64,000 nucleotides of DNA from Bufo bufo (GCF_905171765.1 NC_053390.1:581028471-581092470); one strand, 5' to 3'; numbered from the stretch's first letter, positions 22,146 to 34,383 are shown. The notes: generated by a model from the letters alone, not told the origin. Made by a program: numbers and translations.

Positions 22146-24060
22146 TGTATCCATGTAGTGCATAAAAGTGTAGAATAAATATTTTATTAGTAAACCAGTG
22201 TGTTAAGTGCACACAACAGGCCCAGAGGGAACAAAGCGTTAATAGGGACGTGACAAACCCCCTTTCCTTTTACACTGGTGAGCCAGGCCTACATTGTTTT
22301 TGATTTGTTATGTGTTTGGCTTTATTGAAATTCGTGCTTGTTTTGTGAAGTAAGACAGGCGGGAGAGGCAGGGACAGATAACATTGGTATACGGTGGAAT
22401 GTCATGTTATACTTAGTCTCTAGGTCTGGTAGTTCGGACAGGTAACACAATTTCAATTAGAGCTATACACAAGGCAGAATCAACAACAGAGAACCTAATG
22501 TTTTGTTTTCTGAGGTATTAACATTTTTCTGTTTCCCTTCCAATCGTGTGCGGGTAAATGGCGAACAAGTTATCACTTGGCGTCATTCTCCAAGCATCGA
22601 CATTTGTGTTGATCAGGAAAATAATCCAGCTGGTTGTGAAAGAAAGCTCCGGTAGAAAAAGGACCTTTTTCAATGCAGCAAGGAAGAGATGGAAAAGAGA
22701 ACACTGAACATGATGACTTCTGAACGAGTAAGTATAGATTTTTCTACACTCGAACTCTTATCTAAGAATAACACTTTTAACCCCATACTCCCCACAGCAT
22801 ACAAAACCACAGAAATGCTATGGTCTGCTTTGTTGGACCAGGCATATGCACATAATAAATTGTGTATTAGCAAATGTGTTTTCCACAAAACATCCAAATG
22901 GCTCCAAATTCTGGCCAAATTGTTATATACATTTGAGGATAGCATTTGGAAGCCAGAGCATACTGAAATACTCGCTAACACAAAGAAGGCAGAGGAAATT
23001 TCTGCTGCATCTAGCTTCCATTGCAATTGTTGTGTTGAAAATATTAAGTAATTACACACACTAGAAACCCAACTTCAGGAAAAGACCCAATGTACAATCA
23101 AGAGGAGCAGATAAATTTGTGTGTTAAAATTTGCTGTGTGTCGGACCTTATGCCTCTGTAATTGCCCATACGGACCCTGTAATTGCCCATACGGCACAGG
23201 TAGGTTAGCGTTAGGTCCCGTGCCACTTTGAGATACCTTGTCGGGGTGCGCAGGCTCCGGTATGTTCTTGATATAAGAATATATTGGTGAAGTCTCATTT
23301 TCATATCAGTGTGAGGGTTTGTCAACTGCATTTACCATTGTAGTGCACCACTTGTTGTAAATCTGTTTTAAAATCTAGACTCTTGGAAAAAGAGAGCTAT
23401 TATTCTGACATGGACAAACAGCTGCTCATATTGTACACTTAGATCAATCCATTCAACAGCAGAGCCGCATCTACAGATCTGATTAGTACCCTTAGAGTAG
23501 ACCTGGCTGCAAAGATGCAAACCATGCAAATTTGTAGCAGGTCATCTCTGATCTGTCACTGCCTGGTACCAATGGCATAATACCCTTGCCCATGAAACAG
23601 GTTTGTGTTACAGGACCAGCACAGGGGGCACAGCGACAACAGCATCCATATCTCCCATGCATCACTGATCCAGATACTGAGGGACAGGTGGAACGAATGC
23701 TACAGTTCTCTCCAACACCAAAGGGGAACAGGCAGCTGCTTCCAGGGTTAGGAAATCATTTGGGGATTAGGAAGTGGGTGGGACACGGTACATACCACTT
23801 GCAATCTACCAATTTGGCTGAAAAGTCTAAAGAAAAGTGCCGGCACGTATGTGGACTGGCTCGGTGACGTCATATCACCGTGCCACCCGCACGTCTGTAT
23901 GCAGTCTAGCTTGGGAGTGCGCCCTGCTGGGTTTAAATAGCCCGGCACTAGAGCACTTGGCAATTGAGCTGAGCATTCCCCTTCACAGAGGATCATCCTA
24001 AGGCAGAACGAGCAATCCCCTGGGAACGAGTAACCCCCTGCAAATAAGCTAGCTAAGTAG
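22145..24060. other. Non-coding or unassigned stretch
   Basis: No gene recognised. An open frame at 22689-23051 (+, 120 codons) overlaps an antisense frame of similar length (22670-23059) and has no motif I recognise; it may be relic element sequence. The segment near 23850-23960 (GTGACGTCATATCACCGTG, TTTAAATAGCCCGG) looks like an old promoter region, possibly of an LTR. Confidence 0.35.
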
Positions 24061-24390
24061 CATTCATTCATTAACCATTTCCTTGTCCGTATACAACAAG
24101 CATTAATTAGTTAACCCTTTTTTACCCCTATACAATGAGCATTCATTCATTAACCCTTTCTTAGTCTACCTTCCCCTATACAATGAGCATTAACCCTTTC
24201 TTTACCTACCTTCCCCTATACAACGAGCACAAACCCTTTCCTTGCCTACCTTCTTCTATACAACAAGCCAGTTAACCCTTTCCTTGCTCCTCTATACAAT
24301 GCTGGTTTAACCCTTTCCTTATCTCTATACCAGGAGTATTAACCCCTACATTGCTGCTATATTACCCATGAGTACGTTTACCCTAAACCC
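24061..24390. repeat. Degenerate ~40-60-bp tandem repeat
   Basis: Repeated TTAACCCTTTCCTTG, CTACCTTCCCC and TATACAACGAGCA words with variable spacing. Confidence 0.75.
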
Positions 24391-24571
24391 TTGTTTTCCC
24401 CCTAAAACCACTAAAACAATAGGGAAAGTTAGTGTAAGGTGGGGGAAGGGCCGCTGATGGTATGTGTATTTGTATATTGGGTGGGTAGAATAGCATTTGC
24501 TGGTGTGGGTTTTCATAGTGCTTGGTATTGTGCAGACGTAACAGTATATATAAATATATATATATATATAT

Positions 24572-25147
24572 TATAGGAAGGCGCAAGGGGCCGTCATTGA
24601 TGGAAGGTATGTATTACCGAGATTCCTGGCCTCGGTGAGGTAAGAGCTGGTAGTTTTAAGTTCCAGCAGCAGCTAGTGCTGACTGACACTGCTTGTTGTT
24701 AGTATGACTGTAAAGCCGATCCGGGCCGGCTCTTACTGGGAGTAGCCAAAGTTCTGGGTGGGTGGCTACTCCCCAAGCTCCAGGCCGGGTCTTTTTTGGC
24801 CTATATAAAACCCAGCCAGCAGTCTTAGCTGGGTGTGGTTTATCCTCCATCTGACAGAGAAGCTGGGGAGCCTCTGTGTTTTGGGACCTGTGAATTTATG
24901 CCGCGCTAAAGGGCTGAGAGCCGGGAAACAGGCCCCTAAAGCCTGCTGTGGACTGCGGGTAGAAAACTGCTAACCAGGTGAAGATTTTGTTCTATGGACA
25001 TTGCATGGTGTGAACAAACACCAAGACTGTGAACGTTCATTTTGTTTTTCCTTACGTGTGAATAAAAACCAAATTATTTAAGTTAAAGACTTTGTGATTG
25101 CCTCTATACTGCGTCCGCTAGCCTGTCTACCAGAGCAAAACCCCACA
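24572..25147 (+). repeat. 5' LTR of Gmr1-like Ty3/gypsy element
   Basis: Starts TATAGGAAGG (probably an altered TGTAGGAAGG, as at 46786) right after a TA microsatellite and ends CCCCACA before the primer-binding site. Contains TATATAAAACCC near 24802 as a TATA box, and AATAAA near 25061. Length 576 bp. The 3' copy matches only over the first ~45 bp. Confidence 0.8.
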
Positions 25148-25149
25148 AT

Positions 25150-25166
25150 TGGTGCCGGATGCAGGC
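25150..25166 (+). promoter_or_regulatory. Retrotransposon primer-binding site
   Basis: TGGTGCCGGATGCAGGC begins 2 bases after the LTR; TGG would pair with a tRNA 3' CCA. The priming tRNA was not identified. Confidence 0.65.
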
Positions 25167-25227
25167 AAACGCAGTGAGGCAGGCCTGATGGCCAAAACGT
25201 TTTTTTGTTTTTCCCGGGCACAAGTGC

Positions 25228-26518
25228 ATGTCCTATTTTAAGCCGGCAAGGTTACGACCCGTGTCCCCGGATAGAATAGAGGCGGTTGTGAAAGCCCTTG
25301 TACAGGCTTACTTGCAGCAGCGGAAGGCTAACAAGCAGCAGCAGGAAACTTACCAGCTGCTATTACAACATATAATGGCGTTGCAAGCGGCCGGAGCGTT
25401 CCAGAACGTCCTTGATGCCCGGAAAGCTGTCCGTCCCTAAGATGTCCCCCTCAGATGATGTTGAGACCTATCTGGCGATGTTCGAAATGGTGGCCATGAG
25501 GGAAAAGTTACCCCGAGACCAGTGGACTGAGGTCGTCGCTCCATTCCTGGTGTCTGGACCCCAGCAAGTGTTTTTTGATCTCCCCGAGGATCAAGCGGCC
25601 GACTACCCGACCGTGAAAGGGGAGATCCTGGCGAGACTGGGGGTGAATGTTTTGGTCCGGGCTCAGCGGGTGCACCAGTGGGAATTTAACTCGGCTGAAC
25701 CCGCCAGACCACAATATTATCAACTGCTACACCGGTTGCAGAAATGGATATTGACCCCCACTGCTATGCTGGACCGTCTGTTGGCGGATGTGTTTTGTAG
25801 GGCTTTGCCGTACCCTCTCCAGCACTGGATCGGCCAGGTGTCTCCTGGTAATGCCTTAGATATGGTCGACCTGGTGGAGCGCTACGAGGCCACCAGAAAT
25901 CTGCAGGGGGGTTCTTTTGGGAGGGGGCCAGTCAAACCCCGGAAGTCTCCACCCCAGACCCGGCGGCAGGTGCCAGCCAAAACCGCCCGGGATGTATCCC
26001 CTGCAGACCCAGCCCTGGTGGTTTGCTGGCAGTGTCACGAGCCTGGACACATAAGGGCCGACTGTCCCCATCGGGGTGAACACATGGATACCAACTATGG
26101 CTATCGCCACTCATTGTATGCCAGGAAGCTGTGTCCCACAAGTACCTCCGAGACTATAGACAATAGCCACCTGTGCCAGGTGGAAGTGGGGGACACTCTG
26201 GCGGTGGCACTGCTGTATTCAGGGAGCCTGGTGTCCCTGGTAAGAACTGCCCTGGTGCAGCCCGTCGAGTATACTGGCCGAAGGGTTGGCGTTGTGTGCA
26301 TTCATGGGGACTTAAAGGACTATCCCACCGCCCTGGTGTCTATATCAATGGTGGCCCGCAGGTGGATTCATGAGGTGGCCGTTGCCACAAAATTACCATA
26401 TGAACTAATAATTGGGAGAGACTACCCTGGTTTCCTGGCACTATGGCTGGACACGAAAGTTACCGATACCCATGAGACAGATGTGACCCGTGAGACAGAT
26501 GTGACCCTAGCAGAGTGA
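25228..26518 (+). pseudogene. Gag-protease of Gmr1-like retrotransposon
   Basis: Gag forms the particle; protease would process it. Two frames must be joined: MSYFKPARLRPVSPDRIEAV from 25228, then a frameshift near 25412. Residues about 85-160 of the second frame (RVHQWEFNSAEP ... LQHWIGQVSPGNALDMVDLVERYE) resemble a SCAN domain, which is known to derive from Gmr1-like gag. A CX2CX4HX4C zinc knuckle (CWQCHEPGHIRADC) is at residues 205-218. The aspartic protease site reads LLYSGS at residues 267-272, so the catalytic Asp is Tyr. The C terminus holds short DVTRETDVT repeats. Broken by one frameshift and a lost active site; family call is strong. Confidence 0.85.
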
Positions 26519-26814
26519 CCCGGCTCAGGGGGAGACCAGAACCCTGGGAACCTGACTCCGAAGGACCAGCGGTAGGGGTGACCACCACTTCGGTGGAAGA
26601 GGGGGAGACAACCCCGCTAAGTGTGATGGTGGGAGACATGGAGGACTTGCCGCCAGGTCCGGAGCAAGCCAACCTCAATGTCTCCGGGGATAATTTTGGT
26701 ACTGCACAACATCGGGACCCAACCCTATCCTGAGCCTGGAAAAATGTATTAATAATAGATCATCAAGACATGTTGTATTGAGTAAACCAGCTGCGAGGTG
26801 AATCCATTGAACAG

Positions 26815-27746
26815 TTGGTGGTGCCCCAGGCTTATTGCAAACTCGTGTTAGAGTTAGCCCACCAGCATGTTCTCGGGGGTCATCTGGGAATGCAAAAAAC
26901 GCAGGACTGGATTCTACAGCGGTTTTACTGGCCCAGTGTGTTCAGAGAGGTAGAAGAATATTGTAAGTCCTGCCCAACCTGCCAGATAACGAGCCCCCAG
27001 CCACATTTCCGTAGTCCCCTGGTACCCCTCCCGATTATCGGGGTACCGTTCGAGCGAATCGCTATGGATCTCATAGGCCCGGAACCGAAGTCTGCTAGAG
27101 GACACCAGCACATCTTGGTTGTCCTCGACTACTCCACTCGGTTCCCCGAGGCGGTGCCACTGCGGCATACATCAGCCAAACTCATATCTAAGGAGTTAAT
27201 GGAGATGTTTTCTCGCGTGGGTCTGCCTAAGGAGGTTCTGACTGACCAAGGGACCCAGTTTATGTCTAAGGTCATGAAGGAACTCTGTAAGTTGCTCCAC
27301 ATAAAACAGCTACGGATGTCCGTGTATCATCCGCAAACGGATGTCCTGGTAGAGAGGTTTATACAAACATAAAAAAATATGCTAAAAAGAGTGGTCTCTA
27401 AGGATGGGAGGGATTGGGACCTTTTTCTGCCCTATCTCATGTTTGCAGTGCGAGAGGTGCCCCAGGCCTCTACTGGGTTCTTGCCCTTCGAAATGTTATA
27501 CGGCAGACACCCTCGCGGTCTGTTGGACGTGGCCAAAGAGGCGTGGGAACAACAACCTACACCGCACAGTAGTGTTGTTGAGTACGTCACCCAGATGCAA
27601 GGACAGATGGAAACAGTTTTACCTCTGGTTAAGGAGCATATGGAGGCAGTGCAGCGAGCCCAGAGTAGGATCTATAATTTGCAGGCTCAGGTCCGGACCT
27701 TTTAACCCGGGTGATTGGGTATTGGTTCTGGTACCAACCATAGACA
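26815..27746 (+). pseudogene. Gmr1-like integrase, 5' segment
   Basis: Would insert retrotransposon cDNA. The frame shows the HHCC zinc region (H16, H23, C50/C53 or C56) and a D,D35E core: D85 in AMDLIGP, D144 in LTDQGTQF, E180 in DVLVERF. A TAA at 27370-27372 interrupts it after RFIQT; the same frame goes on as KNMLKRVV to about 27705, with a frame change before GDWVLVLVPTID. At 27746 it is cut by a 15.6-kb insertion and resumes at 43323. It lies upstream of the RT, the reverse of ordinary Ty3/gypsy order. Confidence 0.9.
27733..27746. repeat. 14-bp target duplication, left
   Basis: ACCAACCATAGACA here and at 43309-43322 flank the composite Penelope insertion and let the integrase frame (VPTID then SKFLARWQGPYE) be followed across it. 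Confidence 0.85.
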
Positions 27747-28689
27747 AAATCACAGGCTACCACCCTTAAAACTTAGCTTTTAATATTATCTAGAATATAA
27801 AATATACAAGGAACCCTCCAACATAGAACAAAATAATGAACAAATCGGCAGTTCATTAAGGATCTCACGGAATTCCGCAATAAAACAGCATATGAGATCA
27901 CGTCTCTGAATCAGAGAGGATCTGTAACTGAGTCATCTGTTTCGGAAGGGGAAAGTTCTGACCAAGAACCCCACGTAGGACAACAACAGTATAACCGCAG
28001 GGGCTACTGGAGAGGTAGAGGGGGATATAGAGGGAGAAAGAGATCTTCTAGGTTCAACTCTAAGAATAGTGAATACACAAGAGGCCACACATATAAACAA
28101 TGGGCCCCCTCAAATCTTCAACCCACACTATGACTGAGATAGAAAAGGGACAAATACAACAAGAGGAAAAAGATGGATCTTCTACCTCGTCTGGTACATC
28201 TACACGCTCCTCTCCCTCTACCAATCCAGCCTCTTTTTTTGGCCAGATACCAGCCAATACCTATGGACTCAGGGAGAGACTACAGGGATCAAAAAAGCAT
28301 TAGGACACTCTAATGATAAATTAACCTTGCAGGAATTCCACTATCTAAGACAGAAGTAGCTATCCTTGAAAAAGGTCTATCATATGTACCTACAACCCGT
28401 TTTAGTTTGTTTGAATGGGTGAAGGACCTTCACTTATTTACAAGAAAACTTAGGTGGCGGAAAATCTTTGCATCTGTAGACCAAAAAAGATGTCAGGAAC
28501 TATTACTTGAAATGAATGATCTGCAAGGAGTGGACACATTGGTACAATTACTAAATGAATAGTAGTACAAAAATGCCCCCTAAATCCCTAAATGAGGCCA
28601 ACATTGATCTATTTTTAAAATCAGTGATGAGGGACTTAGAGAAAATTCAACCAGAAAAATCTGCGAATTTTAACATACCACAAGTTAAT

Positions 28690-29140
28690 AAGATCAGACG
28701 TGGAGGTAGATCTTTTTCGGCTCAAGGGGCAAGATTTTGGAACCACCTACCTCTGGCCCTGAAAATGATTCCCAGTCTTCTCTCATTCAGACGTGCACTG
28801 AAAACCTTACTTTTCAAACAGGCGTTTGATCTTCCTATATAACACTTATTTTTGGTTCATATAATTTTGGGGGTTTTCCTAAATCTTAGTCTATAAATTC
28901 ACGGTTGGTAATGTCCCTTCTATTTTAAAGATACCTTTTCCTCACATTTATTAATTTTGTTCTTTTCACATTTTCTATATCTCGCCCGAACCCTTTGAAC
29001 CTTGAGATCCCCCTACCTTCCCTCCCTTCCCTCCCTTCCCTTCCCTACCTTCCCTTTTTCTTGATTTTCCATTTGATAAGTGCTAGGAAATTGGTCTCTG
29101 GAATAGGTTCCTTATTCTCTAGGCCTTTGTGGCCCATGGC
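28690..29140 (+). mobile_element. LINE 3' fragment (L2/CR1-like tail)
   Basis: RGGRSFSAQGARFWNHLPL and LKTLLFKQAF are the C-terminal end of a LINE ORF2; the frame stops at about 28842. Followed by AT-rich 3' UTR and a C/T-rich tract (CCTTCCCTCCCTTCCC near 29015). 5'-truncated copy inserted into the Penelope-like gene. Subfamily uncertain. Confidence 0.6.
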
Positions 29141-29257
29141 AAAGTGTCATGCCTTCTTCTCAACCAGCTAAGTGCATCGAGGCCCTAAGGGTAAGACTGC
29201 ATGTACAGAAGACTATACATCATCATCAACTAAAAATCACCGATAAAAATTACTCTA

Positions 29258-29551
29258 CGGCCTCATGCAAGGCCTCCGTTCCGTTTTTTTTGCGGATAGG
29301 ATGGGGAGCCATTCATTTCAATGGGTCAGCAAAAAAATGCTGATAGTTCATCCGTTTGTGTTCCGCGTCCGTTGTCAGTGTTTCCCTTTAGCAAAAAAAA
29401 TTGTGCATGTCCTACTTTGTTCACATTTGCGGACAAGGATAGGCATTTATTACAAGGGATCTGTGGAAAAAAACGGATCCTCCAAAAAAAACGGATGCCG
29501 CATCTGTTTTTTTTGGCGGACGCAAAAAACAACTGTCGTGTGCATGAGGCC
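29258..29551. mobile_element. PIF/Harbinger-type fold-back MITE
   Basis: CGGCCTCATGCA at left, TGCATGAGGCC at right, flanks CTA and TAA. Interior with GCGGA and TCCGC blocks, like the elements at 411 and 58689. It disrupts the Penelope-like gene. Confidence 0.65.
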
Positions 29552-31598
29552 TAAGACAGAAATGGAAGCTCTCAAAATGTGAAAATGTGGATGTTGTGAT
29601 CAAACCCGCTGATAAGGGGGGCAACATCACTATTCTCACATGTGATCAATATAAAGTGTCTTTCCCTGCTACGAGAAAAACAAAATTATCAACGTCTTAG
29701 GATAAACCCTACTGATATGTACTCAGCCGAACTTACCCTGATCCTTCAAGCATCCCTTGAACAAAAGCTCATCGATAGGAATGAATTTGAATATCTTAAA
29801 CCACGTATGCCAAGGGTAGCAACATTTTATGCGCTCCCAAAAATACATAAGGGTGTTCGTCCCCTTAAAGGGCGTCCAATAGTGTCAGGGATTGAATCCC
29901 TCACACAGAACGTGGGGACACATATCGATCAGGTCCTCCGCCCTTTTGTTACAGCCTTACCGTCATATTTGAGGGACACAACTGACCTTCTTTAACGTCT
30001 GGAGGGAATAACCCTTGAATCTAATATATGGCTGGCCTCCATTGATGTGAAGGCATTATACACATCAATACCCCATAATAAAGGTTTGGCGGCTGTAAAA
30101 TACTTTTTAGATACAAGATCAAAAGACCTGCCATAAGCATAATCAGTTTATTATCCAATTATTGGATTTTATACTGACACATAATTATTTTTTATTTGAG
30201 GGCCACTTCTACCACCAGCTCAGGGGCACCGCGATGGGAAGCCCTTGTGCGCCACCTGGGCTGGTGGGAGGATACTGTGGTATTCACCGAATCATTACAT
30301 GACTGGACAAAGCACATTTTGCTTTGGTTCAGGGTTATTGATGACATTTTGCTACTTTGGGCAGGCACTGAGGCGGAATTTAATTAATTCATGAGTGATC
30401 TTAATTGCAATCATATTGGCCTCTATTTCAGGTCGGAGCTCCAACATGATCGGATTGCCTTTTTGGATATTTTAATTGAACGTGGGTTAGATGACTATAT
30501 TAAAACTACTCTATATAGAAAAAAGACATCTACTAACAGCCTCTTGAGGTGGGACAGTTTTCATCCAGTTCCACAAAAACGAGGAATACCTAAAGAACAG
30601 TTCCTGAGAATTCGCAGGAACTGTTCTGAACAAGAAGATTTCACTGTGGAGGCACACAAATTGTTTAACCGCTTTAAGAATAGGGGATATCCGGACTCAT
30701 GCCTTTATGAGGCCTGGGCCCATGCACAGTAAAACGGTCGTCACTATTTCAACCTAAGATGAGACATGCCTAAAAAGTTAATTAGAGTTATTGGCACATA
30801 CAATACTGAGGCTAAACAAGTACAGGATATAATAAACCAATTATTAAAAACAGACCCGGACCTAGATAAATGTCTACCTGATTACCCAGCGATTACATAT
30901 AGGCAGGGTCGAAGTATTGGGGATACATTAGTCCACAGCCATTTTGAATCTCAGCATAAGAACACATGGCTCTAGAAAAGGAGCCTGGGCATATTTAGAT
31001 GTGGAAAGTGCAAGGCATGCCCCTTTATCCATATAGGGAACACTTTTATGGACAGCTCTGGAAATAAAATATATTCAGCACGGAGCTTTGCCAACTGTAA
31101 TACGGCAGGAGTGGTCCTACTTGGCACAATGTGAGTGTAATTTAAAATACATAGGAAAAACCTGTAGGCCTTTCAAAAAAACGGATCTTAGAGCATATAG
31201 GGGATATACGAAACAGACGAGACAAACCTCTAGCTAGACATGTTGTACTGTATCATGAAGGAAACATCAAATCGATACACTTCTCAGTAATTGAAACCAT
31301 CAAACCCTCAATACGTGGGGGTAATTTGGATAAGATTTTGAAACAAAAAGAATCCAGAAGGATTTTTGCCCTTAAAACCATGGGGATAAACGTTTGGATT
31401 GATTTTGCGTGCTTTTTATAGTCCAGATCCATCATCTTATTTAGGGGTTCCTATATATTTTGACACATATATGGAGTACCTAATTAACAATGGGGCTCAT
31501 TAGCTACCCCAATAAGTCTCCATAGTAAATTGGGGAACACCCTATCTAGACCTCTTTTAAATAGATTTAATTATAAAAATGTTATAATATTTAAAATA

Positions 31599-33190
31599 CA
31601 CTGCTCAAAAAAATAAAGGGAACACAAAAATAACACATCCTAGATCTGAATTAATTAAATATTCTTCTGAAATACTTTGTTCTTTACATAGTTGAATGTG
31701 CTGACAACAAAATCACACAAAAATAAAAAAAATGGAAATCACATTTTTTAACCCATGGAGGTCTGGATTTGGAGTCACACTGGATTTGGAGTCACATTAA
31801 AGTGGAAAAACACACTACAGGCTGATCCAACTTTGATGTAATGTCCTTAAAACAAGTCAAAATGAGGCTCAGTAGTGTGTGTAGCCTCCACGTGCCTTTA
31901 TAACCTCCCTACAACGCCTGTGCATGCTCCTGATGAGGTGGTGGATGGCCTCCTGAGGGATCTCCTCCCAGACCTGGACTAAAGCATCTGCCAACTCCTG
32001 GACAGTCTGTGGTGCAACGTGACGTTGGTGGATAGGGCGAGACATGATGTCCCAGATGTGCTCAATTGGATTCAGGTACTGGGAACGGGCGGGCCAGTCC
32101 ATAGCATCAATGCCTTCGTCTTGCAAGAACTGCTGACACACTCCAGCCACATGAGGTCTAGCATTGTCTTGCATTAGGAGGAACCCAGGGCCAACCACAC
32201 CAGCATATGGTCTCACAAGGGGTCTGAGGATCTCATCTCGGTACCTAATGGCAGTCAGGCTACCTCTGTCGAGCACATGGAGGGCTGTGCGGCCTTTCAA
32301 AGAAATGCCACCCCACACCATTACTGACCCAATGCCAAATCAGTCATGCTGGAGGATGTTGCAGGCAGCAGAACATTCTCCACGGCGTCTCCAGACTCTG
32401 TCACGTCTGTCACATGTGCTCAGTGTGAACCTGCTTTCATCTGTGAAGAGCACAGGGCACCAGTGGCGAATTTCCCAATCTTGGTGTTCTCTAGCAAATG
32501 CCAAACGTCCTGCACGGTGTTGGGCTGTAAGCACAACCCCCACATGTGGACGTCGGGCCCTCATATCACCCTCATGGAGTCTGTTTCTGACCGTTTGAGC
32601 AGACACATGCACATTTGTGGCCTGCTGGAGGTCATTTTGAAGGGCTCTGGCAGTGCTCCTCCTGTTCCTCCTTGCACAAAGGCGGAGGTAGCGGTCCTGC
32701 TGCTGGGTTGTTGCCCTCCTACGGCCTCCTCCACGTCTCCTAATGTACTGGCCTGTCTCCTGGTAGCGCCTCCATGCTCTGGACACTACGCTGACAGACA
32801 CAGCAAACCTTCTTGCCACAGCTCGCATTGATGTGCCATCCTGGATAAGCTGCACTACCTGAGCCACTTGTGTGGGTTGTAGACTCCGTCTCATGCTACC
32901 ACTAGAGTGAAAGCACCGCCAGCATTCAAAAGTGACCAAAACATCAGCCAGGAAGCATGGGAACTGAGAAGTGGTCTGTGTCACCACCTGCAGAACCACT
33001 CCTTTATTGGGGGTGTCTTGCTAATTGCCTATAATTTCCACCTGTTGTCTATCCCATTTGCACAACAGCATGTGAAATTGATTGTCACTCAGTGTTGCTT
33101 CCTAAGTGGACAGTTTGATTTCACAGAAGTGTGATTGACTTGGAGTTACATTGTGTTGTTTAAGTGTTCCCTTTATTTTTTTGAGCAGTG
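31599..33190 (-). mobile_element. Tc1-type transposon C, nearly intact
   Basis: Ends CACTGCTCAAAAAAATAAAG and CTTTATTTTTTTGAGCAGTG with TA at 31597-31598 and 33191-33192. 1592 bp, full length. Transposase on the minus strand. Best preserved element in the window; I recall closely similar Tc1 elements from fishes and lampreys, which a search would have to confirm. Confidence 0.95.
31869..32894 (-). pseudogene. Tc1 transposase with one stop (element C)
   Basis: Starts [15 protein letters not shown] at 32894. The N-terminal paired-type helix-turn-helix is followed by [14 protein letters not shown]. The first catalytic motif is [10 protein letters not shown], the second LMQDNARPHVA. The third reads SQYLNPIEHIW, keeping the Glu although the usual PDL has become QYL. 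One TGA at 32342-32340 (NILQHD, stop, FGIGSVMVWGG) interrupts an otherwise single frame of about 340 codons; an Arg codon CGA in relatives would explain it by one transition. The C terminus RCREVIKARGGYTHY is present. Likely a young copy disabled by very few changes. Confidence 0.92.
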
Positions 33191-33192
33191 TA

Positions 33193-34115
33193 TAATAAAG
33201 AAAATTCTATATAACACATGATATACTACTGTAATATATTGGTAGATGACTAATATAACTAAATAACTTAATAATTAAATCAATTAAATAATAGAATGCC
33301 ATTTTAAGTATAAATAATCTTATGTATCATCATCTTCTCTCTCATATTCTTATCTAAGTATAGTCTAAACTGACCATTTAGAAGCACTAAATACATTTAC
33401 CATACTGAATACATTGGTCAGGGACATTTGAAAGATCTGCGATCATGTGACCTAGTGATGTAATCAGCCGGCGGCTATTTCAAAGAGCCAGACGCAGCAT
33501 ACCTACGCTCTGTATCACTGCAGACGCCGGGAGGCTATCGGACGCCGCATACATATGGACAGACTGCCCTACAGGTAACTTAGCTCTCATACAATACTGG
33601 AGTACCAGCGATTAATGTCTCTGCCTGTGCTTTAGTCCTTATTTTGACAGACTAGGGGCGATATTATGGGATACTTTAGGCTATTTATTTTCACCATCTT
33701 GATTCCCCATAGATTGCATTATAATACATCGGCAGTCTATTTTGACCTATTGGGCCCATATACTGTATATATTGATATATCAACCATAAGTCGGCTGAGA
33801 TGCATGTGAAGTACCACTATGTCGCCTTGAATACCGGACCTCCGGAAATATAACATGTATTGGATATACACATTAAAGACACGTCTCTCTGTGTGTTATA
33901 ATCAGAGGCCAGCCATAACCAGGTACTCAATTGTGATTACCTAATGTGAATCTATGCTACTTTAATGTGAGTTGGAAGCTCATGTACATTATATTATTTC
34001 ACAGGTGGCTGTCACTATAGGAAGATATTGAGTATACTACCCACGTCTATGATACGCAAGTAGACAATCTTCTATTAATGTCATATATTACCAATTTGAA
34101 TATCATCTAAATATT
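33193..34115 (+). repeat. Penelope-type 3' / terminal-repeat sequence
   Basis: Sits between Tc1 C and the piggyBac. No coding motif. Assigned by position, since Penelope-type sequence resumes at 42581 after the piggyBac. Confidence 0.45.
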
Positions 34116-34383
34116 AACCGCTTGCCGTCACGGTAACGCCGACAGGCGTCCGGACGGCAGCGCTCTCGGGTCTCAGCGACGCCTATTGGCGTCATCTCGT
34201 GAGACCTGAGATTTCCTGTGAACGCGCGCTCCTGTGAGCGCGCGTTCACAGGAAATCTCAGGTCTCACGAGATGACGCCAATAGGCGTCGCTGAGACCTG
34301 AGAGCGCTGCCGTCCGGACGCCTGTCGGCGTTACCGTGATGGCAAGCGGTTAATATTTAGATGATATTTAAATTGGTAATTGG
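34088..34383. repeat. Large palindrome at the piggyBac 5' end
   Basis: TTAACCGCTTGCCGTCACGG at 34116 is mirrored by CCGTGATGGCAAGCGGTTAA ending at 34355. The pairing continues outward past TTAA into TAGATGATAT on both sides, so the outer flank is also duplicated in inverted form. The centre is GCGCGCTCCTGTGAGCGCGC. Confidence 0.85.

Larger units (their letters stand above)
27850..31440 (+). pseudogene. Penelope-like RT/GIY-YIG polyprotein, degenerate
   Basis: Pieces of one gene in several frames. N-terminal Arg/Gly-rich part (RRGYWRGRGGYRGRKRSS, near 27990). A block near 28350-28450 reads LSYVPTTRFSLFEWVKDLHL. RT begins with VVIKPADKGGNITILT near 29595; then LPKIHKGVRPLKGRPIVSG (29836), SIDVKALYTSIP (30040), RGTAMGSP (30223), VIDDILLLWAG (30346), FLDILIERG and KKTSTNSLLRWDSFHP (30460-30560). 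A Cys motif CGKCKACPF is near 31000. GIY-YIG remains as AGVV and KYIGKTCRPF around 31105-31175. Many stops and shifts, plus a LINE tail and a MITE inserted between 28690 and 29551. Distinct in sequence from the copy at 18636-19815. Confidence 0.88.

Noticed and set aside
22670..23059. Possible host gene of 120-129 codons
   Set aside because: Sense and antisense frames overlap almost fully and neither has a recognised motif, splice context or codon bias I can judge.
32164..32831. Plus-strand open frames of 144 and 161 codons
   Set aside because: Antisense to Tc1 C transposase.
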